Assembly: GCF_000513135.1 (NCBI RefSeq)
Contig: NZ_BAUV01000025.1
Location: 1-64,000, forward strand
Reading direction: 5' to 3'
From: Halalkalibacter akibai JCM 9157
GTDB lineage: Bacteria; Bacillota; Bacilli; Bacillales; Bacillaceae_D
DNA length: 64,000 bases
Shown: positions 16,646-26,216 of the stretch, piece after piece
Layout: each line of letters starts with the position of its first letter
Position numbering within the stretch: position 1 is the stretch's first letter
Position numbers and translations under genes: made by a program
The notes under the pieces: generated by a model
What the model was told of the DNA's origin: nothing
The model's database searches: none
The model's input: only the letters and a program-made list of their open reading frames with translations

Positions 16646-17713
16646 ATGACAGTATTTTATTTAAATCTTTCTCTAGTCTATGCATTTTCTCTTTTCGCAA
16701 GGTATATCGGTAAACCTACTGAATTAAATCCAGCAGAATTTAAACCAAATAAACTTTATACATTTTTGGCATTTGCAACATTGGTTTTAGTTTCTGGGCT
16801 TCGTAATAATGTTGGGGATACCTATTATTATATGCATTCCTATAGAGATTTCGATTTTAACTGGAACAACATAGACTTTGGTGGGGATTTTGGCTTTTAT
16901 ATTTTGCAAATGCTACTTCAACAAATTTCGAAAGATCCGCAAATTTTATTATTAACGGTAGCTCTAATAACAAACATTTTAATAGGTATGACCCTTTACC
17001 ATTATTCAAGAATGTTAGAGATAAGTTTATATGTGTATATTACGATTGGGTATTTCTTAGTTTCAATGAATGGCATGAGACAATATTTGGCTGCATCAAT
17101 TATCTTTGCCGCTACTACCTTTCTAATAAATGGAGACTGGAAAAAGTATTTCGCTGTAGTTTTAATTGCAGCGACAATGCATCAAACAGCGTTAATTTTA
17201 ATACCTATTTACTTTATAGTAAGAATGCCAGCGTGGTCAAAGGTAACTTATTTACTTCTGGTATTTTCTATTTTTGTAGTTATTGGTTTTAATGAATTTA
17301 TGAACCTATTATTCACAGCTATTGAGGACAGTAAGTATAGTGGATATCAAAATTTTGATGAGGGTGGAGCTAATATTCTCAGAGTGTTGGTAGCTGCCGC
17401 ACCAGTAGTTATTGCTTACTTAGGGAGAGAGAAATTAAGAAAGATTTTCCCGAAGAGCGATGTTATTGTAAACATGTCTATTTTAAGTGTAGTATTTATG
17501 ATTATTTCTACACAAAATTGGATATTTGCTCGTTTCTCTATTTATTTTGGTTTATATCAATTGATTCTAATAGGGTGGATCGTAAAACTTTTTTCGAAAA
17601 GAGATCAAAAATTAATTTACTACGGAATAATTATTTGTTACTTTATATATTTTTTTTATGAACATGTGATTGCACTAAACATGTTATATAGAAGTAATTA
17701 TCTTATTTTATAA
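16646..17713 (+). CDS. epsG: EpsG family polysaccharide polymerase/membrane protein
   Basis: This 355-aa multi-pass membrane protein has about ten helices. The block LVSGLRNNVGDTYYYMHSYRDFDFNW (first 20 residues near 50-69) is nearly identical in kind to B. subtilis EpsG, followed by NGMRQYLAASI. EpsG is thought to be the Wzy-like polymerase joining repeat units outside the membrane. Of two in-frame ATG codons, the second (16646) is eight bases from AAAGGGG and is preferred over 16640. Confidence 0.92.
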   Translation: MTVFYLNLSLVYAFSLFARYIGKPTELNPAEFKPNKLYTFLAFATLVLVSGLRNNVGDTYYYMHSYRDFDFNWNNIDFGGDFGFYILQMLLQQISKDPQILLLTVALITNILIGMTLYHYSRMLEISLYVYITIGYFLVSMNGMRQYLAASIIFAATTFLINGDWKKYFAVVLIAATMHQTALILIPIYFIVRMPAWSKVTYLLLVFSIFVVIGFNEFMNLLFTAIEDSKYSGYQNFDEGGANILRVLVAAAPVVIAYLGREKLRKIFPKSDVIVNMSILSVVFMIISTQNWIFARFSIYFGLYQLILIGWIVKLFSKRDQKLIYYGIIICYFIYFFYEHVIALNMLYRSNYLIL

Positions 17714-17731
17714 AAAAATGGAGATATAACG

Positions 17732-17881
17732 ATGACATTTACTAGATTAACGCAAGAGCAGTTACAGAAAATCCTTATAAGCTCACATGCAAAAGGAGAA
17801 GAATTAGAAAACATAAATGTGATTGAATTTATTGAATATATAAAGAACGATATTTTAGAGATTCTATGTGGAAAGGAATAA
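17732..17881 (+). CDS. Small protein, 49 aa, in the eps operon
   Basis: The ATG at 17732 is preceded by ATGGAGATATAAC (GGAG nine bases upstream). The product begins MTFTRLTQEQLQKILISSHA, is acidic towards its end and finishes CGKE. It is predicted helical with no signal peptide. Its stop overlaps the base before the epsL TTG start, so the two are tightly coupled. I recognise no family. Its reading frame contains one AAAGAAC box (17842-17848), probably by chance. Confidence 0.6.
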   Translation: MTFTRLTQEQLQKILISSHAKGEELENINVIEFIEYIKNDILEILCGKE

Positions 17882-18514
17882 TTGAGTTGTATGGAGGTGA
17901 AATCAATAAAAAGAGCATTTGATTTATGTGTTTCTATTTCATTATTAATATTATTGTCACCAATTTATGTATTGGTGACTTTTTTGATTAGATGGAAATT
18001 GGGATCACCTATAATTTTTAAACAACAACGCCCGGGGTTAAATGGCAAAAGTTTTTATCTTTATAAATTTAGGACTATGACTAGTGAAATAGATAAAAAT
18101 GGAGAGTTACTGCCTGACGAAATGAGATTAACTTCATTCGGATTGTTCCTCCGAAAATTTAGTCTAGATGAGTTACCACAGCTTTTTAATGTAGTAATAG
18201 GTGATATTAGTTTAGTCGGCCCCAGGCCACTATTAATGGAATATTTACCTTTATACACGAAAAAACAACTTAAAAGGCACAATGTAAAACCAGGAATTAC
18301 TGGATGGGCACAAGTAAATGGACGAAATGCTATTTCTTGGGAAGAGAAGTTTGAACTTGATGTATGGTATGTAGAAAATCAATCGTTGATTCTTGACTTT
18401 AAGATTCTCCTACTAACCTTTATTAAAGTCTTTAAATCTGAAGGCATTAACCAACCTGGAAATGTAACAATGGAACGTTTTAAAGGAGGAAAACAGGAAG
18501 CGAGTGGTGATTAA
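17882..18514 (+). CDS. epsL: Initiating phosphoglycosyl transferase (EpsL)
   Basis: This roughly 210-aa monotopic phosphoglycosyltransferase loads phospho-diNAcBac onto undecaprenyl phosphate, starting each repeat unit. It matches B. subtilis EpsL closely: an N-terminal membrane helix (about residues 15-37), LGSPIIFKQQRPGLNGKSFYLYKFRTM, the catalytic Asp-Glu in LRKFSLDELPQLFNV, and SLVGPRPLL then KPGITGWAQVNGRNAISWEEK. The start is uncertain. TTG 17882 has AAAGGA five bases upstream and is used here. ATG 17891 lacks a good site. Homology begins at IKRAFDL, a few codons later, just after a GGAGGTGA. Confidence 0.94.
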   Translation: MSCMEVKSIKRAFDLCVSISLLILLSPIYVLVTFLIRWKLGSPIIFKQQRPGLNGKSFYLYKFRTMTSEIDKNGELLPDEMRLTSFGLFLRKFSLDELPQLFNVVIGDISLVGPRPLLMEYLPLYTKKQLKRHNVKPGITGWAQVNGRNAISWEEKFELDVWYVENQSLILDFKILLLTFIKVFKSEGINQPGNVTMERFKGGKQEASGD

Positions 18515-18516
18515 AA

Positions 18517-19164
18517 TTGAAGATTGTAGTTATTGGTCAGGGCGGACATAGTAAGGTTGTTTCAGATTTAATTATGTCACACCCAGAAATGAGCATCATA
18601 GCTTACTTGGATGATAAATATGATTATTTTGTTAAAAGAGAAGATATATATTTGGGACCTATCTCAGCTGCTCTAAAGCTAGCCGAGTATTTCATTGATA
18701 TTAAGTTTGTCATAGCAATAGGAAGTAATGTTTTACGAAAAAGGATTGTCGAAGAACTTGGTCTTCCAAACGATATGTATTCAACCATTATTCATCCTTC
18801 TGCAATTGTAAGTTCGAGTGTGAAGTTGGGTGTAGGGACAGTAATAATGCCTTATGTTGTTATTAACGCAGATGCCGAGATAGGTGATCATGCTATTATC
18901 AATACGAGATCGGTAGTGGAACATGATTGTAAGATAGATAACTTTACACATTTATCACCAAACTCGATCCTCGCAGGTGCAGTTCAAGTTAATGAAGGAG
19001 TTCATATAGGAACTAGTGCTACTATTATTCCAAATGTAAAAATTAACGAATGGTCTGTCGTTGGGGCAAGTGCGACTGTGATTAATGATTTGCCTGCAGA
19101 CTGTACCGCAGTTGGAACACCAGCAAAAATTTCAATGAAAGAAGGGGAGAAACTTGTTAAATAA
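18517..19164 (+). CDS. epsM: UDP-4-amino-sugar N-acetyltransferase (EpsM)
   Basis: This 215-aa protein combines a small N-terminal nucleotide-sugar-binding domain (VVIGQGGHSKVVSDLI, residues 4-19) with a left-handed beta-helix acetyltransferase domain. The catalytic His is in RSVVEHDCKI (about residue 134). It has the PglD/EpsM layout and acetylates the amino sugar made by EpsN. The TTG start has GTGGTGA upstream and lies two bases after epsL. Confidence 0.93.
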   Translation: MKIVVIGQGGHSKVVSDLIMSHPEMSIIAYLDDKYDYFVKREDIYLGPISAALKLAEYFIDIKFVIAIGSNVLRKRIVEELGLPNDMYSTIIHPSAIVSSSVKLGVGTVIMPYVVINADAEIGDHAIINTRSVVEHDCKIDNFTHLSPNSILAGAVQVNEGVHIGTSATIIPNVKINEWSVVGASATVINDLPADCTAVGTPAKISMKEGEKLVK

Positions 19165-20314
19165 AAAAAATAAAAGAATTTACCTTTCTCCTCCGCATAT
19201 GAGTGGTGAAGAACAAAAATATATACAAGATGCTTTTCATTCAAACTGGATCGCTCCATTAGGTCCTAATGTTGATGCATTTGAAAAAGAATTAGCAAAC
19301 AAAGTAAGAGTCAATGAAGCTGTCGCCTTAAGCTCAGGTACTGCAGCGATTCATTTGGCTCTTTCTTTATTAGGAGTAGAAAAAGGGGATACGGTATTCT
19401 GTTCCACTCTTACCTTTGTAGCAAGTGCCAATCCTATTCTTTATCAAGGAGCCGAACCAGTTTTCATTGATTCAGAACCAGAGACTTGGAATATGTCTCC
19501 TCAGGCACTTGAAAGAGCCTTGCTAGATGCTTCAATAAACGGGAAACTTCCGAAAGCGATTATCGTCGTAAACTTATATGGTCAAAGTGCCAAAATGGAT
19601 GAAATTACTGCTTTATGCTCTGAGTATCATGTACCCATCATTGAGGATGCGGCAGAATCACTTGGCTCTTCTTATAAAGGAAAGCCAAGCGGATCACTTG
19701 GTAACTTTGGGATCTACTCATTTAATGGAAATAAAATTATTACAACTTCCGGAGGCGGGATGCTTGTTTCTAATCATCAAGAAGCGTTGAAAAAAGCTCG
19801 TTTTTTAGCTACCCAAGCAAGAGATCGAGCAATTCACTATCAGCACAGTGTATTAGGTTACAACTATCGAATGAGTAATATATTAGCTGGCGTTGGGAGA
19901 GCACAATTAGAAGTCTTGCAAGATCGAGTAGAAGCAAGGAGGAAGATATTCTCTCGTTATTCTAATGAGTTAGGGGATCTTCCAGGTATCCAATTTATGC
20001 CTGAATTAGAAAAAACTATATCAAACCGTTGGCTTACTGCACTCACAATAAACGAAGAGGAAGCGGGTATCACGGTTCAGAAATTACTAGAGAATCTAGC
20101 AGAAGAGAATATAGAAGCTCGTCCTGTTTGGAAGCCACTCCACATGCAGCCACTTTTTAAGCAGTGTTCTTATTATCCACATAGTGAGAGTGGTAGTGTA
20201 TCAGAAGCATTGTTCCGGACTGGAATTTGTTTACCTTCAGGGTCAAATTTAACAGATGAAGATCAATTGAGAGTTATAGATCGTATAAAACATTCTATTA
20301 AAATAAAAGTTTAA
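19154..20314 (+). CDS. epsN: PLP-dependent nucleotide-sugar aminotransferase (EpsN)
   Basis: This 386-aa DegT/DnrJ/EryC1/StrS aminotransferase adds the 4-amino group to the keto sugar from EpsC. It has SSGTAAIHLALSLLGV (about residues 58-73), the PLP-contacting EDAAESLGSSYKG (about 165-177) and the Schiff-base lysine (about K194) in YSFNGNKIITTSGGGM. Homology runs through to the C-terminal ICLPSGSNLT. The TTG start has AAGGGGA upstream and overlaps epsM by 11 bp. It is the last gene with a direct B. subtilis eps counterpart in order; B. subtilis continues with epsO. Confidence 0.95.
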   Translation: MLNKKNKRIYLSPPHMSGEEQKYIQDAFHSNWIAPLGPNVDAFEKELANKVRVNEAVALSSGTAAIHLALSLLGVEKGDTVFCSTLTFVASANPILYQGAEPVFIDSEPETWNMSPQALERALLDASINGKLPKAIIVVNLYGQSAKMDEITALCSEYHVPIIEDAAESLGSSYKGKPSGSLGNFGIYSFNGNKIITTSGGGMLVSNHQEALKKARFLATQARDRAIHYQHSVLGYNYRMSNILAGVGRAQLEVLQDRVEARRKIFSRYSNELGDLPGIQFMPELEKTISNRWLTALTINEEEAGITVQKLLENLAEENIEARPVWKPLHMQPLFKQCSYYPHSESGSVSEALFRTGICLPSGSNLTDEDQLRVIDRIKHSIKIKV

Positions 20315-20331
20315 CAGGTTGAGGTATACAC

Positions 20332-21445
20332 ATGACTACGAATAAGCCATTAAAAGTACTACATGTTGTCGGAGCGATGAATCGAGCAGGAACTGAAACG
20401 ATGTTAATGAATGTTTTTCGTCAGATAGATCGAGACCAAGTCCAATTTGATTTTATATCTTATAGTCAAGAAGAAGCACATTATGACCAAGAAATTGGGC
20501 AATTGGGTGGGAAAGTGATTAGATTAACGAAGACTCAATCGGTTAAACAAATCATGGATGTCATTAAGCAATATGGACCATATGATGTTGTTCATTCCCA
20601 TACGCTATTTCACTGTGGAATAGCTAACCTAGCAGCTAAATTGGCTGGTGTGAAAGTAAGAATTGCCCATGCGCATACCACTTTAGATAAGAGTGATAAT
20701 CTAGCTAGGAAGCTCTATATCAAAACGATGAGAACGATAATAATAACCAACTCAACTCATTTATTAGCATGTAGTAACCATGCCGGGAGTTATTTGTTTG
20801 GTGAAAAAGTGCTACATAAAAATCCTTATTCCTTTTTTCCTAATCTCATCAATTACTCTCTGTTTCTAGAAGACCACTCTCTTGCAGTTAAAAGGTTTAA
20901 AAAAGCAGAAGGGGTTAGAAAGCTCTTTAGTCATTGGACATATTGGACGGTTCATAGAACCTAAAAATCATCGTTTTCTATTAGAGATTTTAAAGAGTTT
21001 ATTACGCAAACATTCTAATGTTAAGTTACTCTTGGTCGGTGACGGTGATTTGAGAAAGCAAATAGAAGAAGAAGCTAGGGCAAAGGGGTTATGGCAACAT
21101 ATCAAATTTGTTGGCATAAGAGATGATGTTCATACGATGTTACATAGTATGGACGTTTTTGTGTTCCCTTCTATTTATGAAGGGCTTGGGTTGGTTCTAT
21201 TAGAAGCTCAAGCAAGCCAAGTTCCTTGTATTGTCTCAGAAGCGATCCAACCGGAAGCGGATCTTAATATGAATCTCGTATCCAGGTTATCGTTAACGGA
21301 TCACCCAGATCTATGGGCAGATAAAATCTTAGAACTAGGTACAAATAAAGAAAATCAAAAAGTGAATGTCACAGAAGCATTTGAAGCAAGTGGGTATGCA
21401 TTACCTGTTGGTATATCAAAGTTAATGAATTTATACCAAACTTGA
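20332..21445 (+). pseudogene. Frameshifted EpsF-like glycosyltransferase
   Basis: The first frame (20332-20964) gives an EpsF-type N-terminal half (LHVVGAMNRAGTETMLMNVF, YSQEEAHYDQEIGQLGG) that turns to nonsense after KRFKKAEG. The second frame resumes with LESSLVIGHIGRFIEPKNHR and the C-terminal donor-binding half (VFVFPSIYEGLGLVLLEAQA). Removing one G from GGGG at 20911-20914 restores one continuous protein of about 370 aa. It is a paralogue of epsF (14577-15701). It could be a real mutation, homopolymer slippage that switches the gene, or a sequencing error. Confidence 0.85.
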
Positions 21446-21458
21446 GATGGAGGGAAAT

Positions 21459-22640
21459 ATGAAAAGTGTCTTAATTTCTTCATTTGATCTGGAGGTTGGT
21501 GGAGTAGAACGAAGTATGATTAGTATGCTAAAAAACTTTGACTATCAAAACTATGATGTCGATGTCATGCTATACAGTCATACAGGTGATTTCATGAGTC
21601 TATTACCTACTAATCCAAACTTATTAAGAGAATTACTTCCTTACAAAACATTTCGCCTGTCTATAGGAGAAACCTTAAAAAAAGGACAGATCTCATTAGG
21701 GCTTGTTAGAATGTTTGCGAAATACAAAGCAAGTAAAAGCAAGTCTTTAGAAAATGGGTATAAACAAATGCAATACATGTGGAAATACTCACTACCTTTT
21801 TTACCAAGACTCGAAAAAGAATATGATGTTGCCATAAGTTATTTATGGCCGCATTACTTTATTGCTAATAAGGTAACAGCCAAGACAAAAATCGCATGGA
21901 TCCATACCGATTTCTCTACGGTTGATACTGACGTTAACATGGACCTTGAAATGTGGGATCAATATCATCATCTAGTTGCTGTATCTGAGGAATGTAAAAA
22001 TTCGTTTATTAACAAGTATCCAAATTTAGCTAAAAAGGTCGTTGTTATCGAGAATATCACTTCTCCAGATATGGTAATTAATCTAGCTAATCATAAAATA
22101 GATAATCCAATGGAGTTAGATAAAAGATTTAAAGTTATTACAGTTGCTAGGTTATCTCATGCTAAAGGGGTTGATAACGCAGTTAAAGCTTTAAAGCGAT
22201 TAAAAGATAAAGGTTATAACGATATTGTCTGGTATGTGGTTGGTTACGGTGGCGATGAGAAGATCGTAAGGGATCTAATTAAAGAGAACGAACTAGAAGA
22301 CCAATTTATTCTTCTTGGTAAAAAAATCAATCCATACCCTTTCATTAAAGCTGCGGACCTCTATGTTCAGCCTTCAAGATATGAAGGCAAGGCAGTAACA
22401 GTGGGAGAAGCTCAAATTCTTAACAAACCCGTTGTCATTACTAACTATACAACAGCGAAAAGTCAGGTTAAGGATGGGCTTAATGGGACTATTTGTGAAA
22501 TGTCTACTGAAGGAATAGCAAATGGAATTGAGTTAATGTTTAATAATTTGCCACTAAGAGAAATGCTTTCCAATAACTGCAGGAACTTTAATTTTAGTAA
22601 CAAGAATGAATTGAAGAAATTGTATAAAATAATAAGCTGA
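21459..22640 (+). CDS. Glycosyltransferase family 4
   Basis: This 393-aa GT-B glycosyltransferase has LISSFDLEVGGVERSMISML (residues 4-23), the tryptophan-rich KIAWIHTDFSTVD, then TVARLSHAKGVDNAVKALK (about residues 225-243) and the donor site VQPSRYEGKAVTVGEAQ (about 302-318). The ATG at 21459 is chosen because GGAGGG lies just upstream; an in-frame ATG at 21447 overlaps that site. It begins the AT-rich cassette and shares its plan with 23786-24963 and 24978-26174, indicating repeated duplication of one enzyme type. Confidence 0.85.
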   Translation: MKSVLISSFDLEVGGVERSMISMLKNFDYQNYDVDVMLYSHTGDFMSLLPTNPNLLRELLPYKTFRLSIGETLKKGQISLGLVRMFAKYKASKSKSLENGYKQMQYMWKYSLPFLPRLEKEYDVAISYLWPHYFIANKVTAKTKIAWIHTDFSTVDTDVNMDLEMWDQYHHLVAVSEECKNSFINKYPNLAKKVVVIENITSPDMVINLANHKIDNPMELDKRFKVITVARLSHAKGVDNAVKALKRLKDKGYNDIVWYVVGYGGDEKIVRDLIKENELEDQFILLGKKINPYPFIKAADLYVQPSRYEGKAVTVGEAQILNKPVVITNYTTAKSQVKDGLNGTICEMSTEGIANGIELMFNNLPLREMLSNNCRNFNFSNKNELKKLYKIIS

Positions 22641-22658
22641 AAATCAGGGTGTGATTTT

Positions 22659-23789
22659 ATGAAAATATGTACAATAACATGTCATGATGTTTATAATCAT
22701 GGTGCATCATTACAGGCGTATGGATTAATGAAATATCTCAAAAATAAAGGACATGATGTTGAAATAATTAATTATAAACCAGATTATTTAAGTAATCATT
22801 ACAACTTATTAAGTATTGATAATCCAGTATGGGAAAAAAATAATATCACTAAGTTAATATATTTAACTTTGAAATTGCCAAATAGAATTATTAGTTTAAA
22901 GAGAAAAAGAGAATTCGATAATTTCACTTTCAAACAATTAAAACTAACTCGTCTAAAATATAGTTCAAATGAAGATATAAAAAAAGCCCCCCCATTAGCA
23001 GATATATATATATGTGGTAGTGATCAAATTTGGAACAGCTTACATTTGAATGGAAGGGATCCTGCTTTTTATCTAGACTTTGCCCCGGATAATAAAATAA
23101 AAGCGTCTTATGCAGCTAGTTTTGCTACCGAGACAATATCGGATAATCTTGAAAGTATAACTAAAAAACGAATAGAAAGACTGGACTTTATAAGTGTCCG
23201 GGAAAAAAGTGGTTTGAATATCTTAGATAAATTAAATGTTAAAAAGGCTATTACTGTAGTAGACCCAGTTTTCCTATTAGATATTAATGAGTGGAATCAA
23301 CTAGCAAAAACAGAATTTAATGAAGATTTTATTTTAATATATGATTTTGATAACAGTGAGCTAATAAAAAAAATCGCAAAAGAATTTAGCGAAAAATATA
23401 ATTTGAAGATTTATAGTATAGGTGCTACAAAGCTGAATTACGCAGATGAAAATTTTCATTTGCATGGTCCAGATACTTATATCTCATTAATTAAACAATC
23501 TAAATATATAATCTCAAATTCTTTCCATGCTGCAGTATTCTCTATTATTTATAAAAAAGATTTTATTATAGTTAACAGAACTGAGGCAATTAACACAAGA
23601 ATGAGAGACCTACTTGATGATTTGAATCTAAATGATCGTTTAATTGAAGAGGGTGAGAGCTTGGATAAAATACTAATTAATATAGACTATCAAAAAGTAA
23701 ATGTAATATTGGATAATAAAATTTCCCAATCAAAACAATTTTTAAATACAGTACTATCTAATAAAGGGAGCATGGAGAAAATTATATGA
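22659..23789 (+). CDS. Polysaccharide pyruvyl transferase family protein
   Basis: This 376-aa protein of the pyruvyl transferase (CsaB/EpsO/EpsI-like) fold begins ICTITCHDVYNHGASLQAYG. It has the family block YICGSDQIWNS (about residues 112-122), FYLDFAP, KASYAASFAT, and SKYIISNSFHAAVFSIIY (about 287-304). It would add an acidic pyruvate ketal, from phosphoenolpyruvate, to a sugar of the polymer. GGGTGTGATTTT precedes the ATG. The next gene overlaps by four bases (ATGA). It is not a close match to EpsI or EpsO of B. subtilis, so no symbol is given. Confidence 0.85.
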   Translation: MKICTITCHDVYNHGASLQAYGLMKYLKNKGHDVEIINYKPDYLSNHYNLLSIDNPVWEKNNITKLIYLTLKLPNRIISLKRKREFDNFTFKQLKLTRLKYSSNEDIKKAPPLADIYICGSDQIWNSLHLNGRDPAFYLDFAPDNKIKASYAASFATETISDNLESITKKRIERLDFISVREKSGLNILDKLNVKKAITVVDPVFLLDINEWNQLAKTEFNEDFILIYDFDNSELIKKIAKEFSEKYNLKIYSIGATKLNYADENFHLHGPDTYISLIKQSKYIISNSFHAAVFSIIYKKDFIIVNRTEAINTRMRDLLDDLNLNDRLIEEGESLDKILINIDYQKVNVILDNKISQSKQFLNTVLSNKGSMEKII

Positions 23790-24963
23790 AAAAGGTATTA
23801 ATAGTTATTGATTCTTTAAGTAGTGGCGGTGCTGAAAAGAGTCTAATATCATTATTAACTTCTCTTGATTATGAAAAATATGATGTAGATTTATTGATGT
23901 TTTCTACAACTGGGTTATACCTTTCTTTAGTTCCTAATGAAGTAAAGATTCAAAGTGTACCTCAATTTATAAAGATACAACAAAAAAGTCTTTATAGCGT
24001 GATAAGAAATAGGAATTATAAAGAGTTATTATTTAGGGTTGCTAATTCTATTTCTTTAAGAAATCCTATACAAAACAAAAGATTTCATCAATCACAGATT
24101 ACTTGGAAATGGATGAATTTAGCAATAGATAAATTGAATACCGATTATGATATAGCAATTGCCTATAGTCAGGGGATACCCACCTATTTTGTTGCGGAAA
24201 AAGTAAATGCCCCTAAAAAACTATGTTGGTTAAATACTGATTATAAAAAAGCAAATTACAACAGAGATTATGATATAAAGTTTTATGAAAAGTTTAATCA
24301 TATAATTGCTGTCTCAGAGATTAATAAAGAAATATTTGAAGACACGATTCCCGAAATGAGAGGAAGATGTGTGTTGTTTATGATATTATCTCTGAAAAAT
24401 TAGTAAGAGAATTATCTAAACAAAAAGGAGGATTTAGTGATAATTATAAAGGATTAAAAATATTAACAATTGGTAGACTAGTGGATGCAAAAGGTTATGA
24501 TATGGCGATTGAAGCTTGTTACAGACTGAAAAAAGAAGGTTTGGAATTTAAGTGGTATGTTATTGGGGAAGGTGATCTTGAAAAATATAAAAAGTTAGTT
24601 AAAAAATATAAGTTAGAAAATTACTTTATCTTTTTAGGTGTTTATTCAAATCCTTATACTTTCTTAAGTCAATGTGATATTTATGTTCAACCCTCTAGAT
24701 TCGAAGGATTTGGGCTTGCAATTGCAGAAGCAAGAATACTTGGAAAACCAATTGTAGCAACTAACTTTTCAGTAATACATAATCAACTAACGAACGAAAA
24801 AAACGGAATAATAGTTAATATGGATGCGGAATCAATATATGGTGGAATAAATAAATTAGTAAATAATTCAAGATTAGTAGCTAATTTACGTACTAATTTA
24901 TTAAACGACAAAGTAGGAACGGAAAAAGAACTTAAGAAAGTTTATTCATTATTGGAAAATTAG
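23786..24963 (+). pseudogene. Frameshifted glycosyltransferase family 4
   Basis: The first frame (23786-24403) encodes the N-terminal half (VIDSLSSGGAEKSLISLL, CWLNTDYKKANYNRDYD, IIAVSEINKEIFED) and derails after MRGRC. The other frame continues VVYDIISEKLVRELSKQ, then LTIGRLVDAKGYDMAIEA and the donor site VQPSRFEGFGLAIAEAR. Loss of one TG from the TGTGTG at about 24368-24373 joins the halves into about 390 aa, matching the neighbouring paralogues. So a 2-bp insertion (or 1-bp deletion) is inferred. Confidence 0.85.
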
Positions 24964-24977
24964 AGTTTGGGGGTCTT

Positions 24978-26174
24978 ATGAAAAAAAAGATTATATTTAT
25001 GTTAATAAATATGAATATCGGTGGGACAGAAAAAGCATTGCTTAATATGATTTCTGAATTACCTCAAGAGAAGTACGATGTAACAATATTCATGTTAGAG
25101 AAATCCGGTGGGCTATTAAATGATATTCCTAAAGATGTTAATGTTGAATTTATGGAGGGGTATGAGGATATAAAAGATTTATTATCTAACCCTCCACATC
25201 TCATAGCCTGGCATGCATTAAAAAAACGTGAATTCTTAAAAGCATTTAATCTTATTGTCTTGCATCTAATTTACAAAATAACAAACAATCGTAGTCTCTT
25301 CTTTAAATATTTGTTAAAAAATCAACAGAGCCTTAAAGATAATTACGACGTCGCAGTTGCATATGCTGGTCCAATGGACGTTATTACTTATTTTGTGTTG
25401 AATAAAATTAAAGCTCAAAAAAAAATCCAATGGATTCACTTTGATATAAATAAAGTTGGTTTTAACCAAGCATTTGCATCAAAGATATATACTAAATTTG
25501 ATAAGGTTTATGTTGTGTCATCTGAAGGGAAGAAATTGTTAGCAGATAAATTGCCCAAACTAACACACAAAATAGATACCTTTTATAATGTTATTTCGAA
25601 AAAAAATGTACTTGCCTTATCAGCTTTAGGTAAGGGATTTGAAGATGGATTTGATGGGGTAAGAATTCTCACCGTAGGAAGACTGAGCTTAGAAAAAGGA
25701 CAAGATCTAACAATTCCTATTTTAGCAAGACTCAAACGAAACGGATACAAAGTTAGATGGTATTGTATTGGTGAGGGAAGTGCTAGAACAGAATATCAAC
25801 AACTTATAAAGGAATATAACCTAGAAGAAGATTTCATTTTATTAGGGAGTAAACAAAATCCGTATCCTTATATGAAACAATGTGATATTTATGTTCAACC
25901 ATCAAGACATGAAGGATATTGTATTACTCTTGCAGAAGCTCGATGTTTTAATAATCCCATAATAAGTACAAACTTTACAGGAGCTAGTGAGCAAATAACG
26001 CACGGTAAAACTGGATTAATTGTAAAAGAAAATTATGATTTATACAGCAATGTTGAACAACTTATAATTAATAAGAATCTAGAATCTAAGATAAGAAGAA
26101 ATCTAGCATTAGATATTGTAGATTCCAAAAAAGAAGTTTATAAGTTGTATAAACTTATAGAAAACAAAAACTGA
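24978..26174 (+). CDS. Glycosyltransferase family 4
   Basis: This 398-aa GT-B enzyme has FMLINMNIGGTEKALLNMI at residues 6-24, KIQWIHFDINKVG in the middle, TVGRLSLEKGQDLTIPILAR (about 231-250) and VQPSRHEGYCITLAEARCFN (about 308-327). It is the intact member of the paralogue group that includes 21459-22640 and the frameshifted 23786-24963. GGGGGTCTT precedes the ATG. It lies in visibly AT-rich DNA. Confidence 0.85.
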   Translation: MKKKIIFMLINMNIGGTEKALLNMISELPQEKYDVTIFMLEKSGGLLNDIPKDVNVEFMEGYEDIKDLLSNPPHLIAWHALKKREFLKAFNLIVLHLIYKITNNRSLFFKYLLKNQQSLKDNYDVAVAYAGPMDVITYFVLNKIKAQKKIQWIHFDINKVGFNQAFASKIYTKFDKVYVVSSEGKKLLADKLPKLTHKIDTFYNVISKKNVLALSALGKGFEDGFDGVRILTVGRLSLEKGQDLTIPILARLKRNGYKVRWYCIGEGSARTEYQQLIKEYNLEEDFILLGSKQNPYPYMKQCDIYVQPSRHEGYCITLAEARCFNNPIISTNFTGASEQITHGKTGLIVKENYDLYSNVEQLIINKNLESKIRRNLALDIVDSKKEVYKLYKLIENKN

Positions 26175-26216
26175 AATTCTATATTATTTATTAACATTTA
26201 CTAGAAGGTGAAACCG

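Noticed and set aside
20332-21445. Programmed ribosomal frameshift in the EpsF-like gene
   Set aside because: There is no X-XXY-YYZ slippery heptamer or Shine-Dalgarno/stem stimulator at the junction; a single extra G explains it. The same reasoning applies to 24369, 32778 and 63509.
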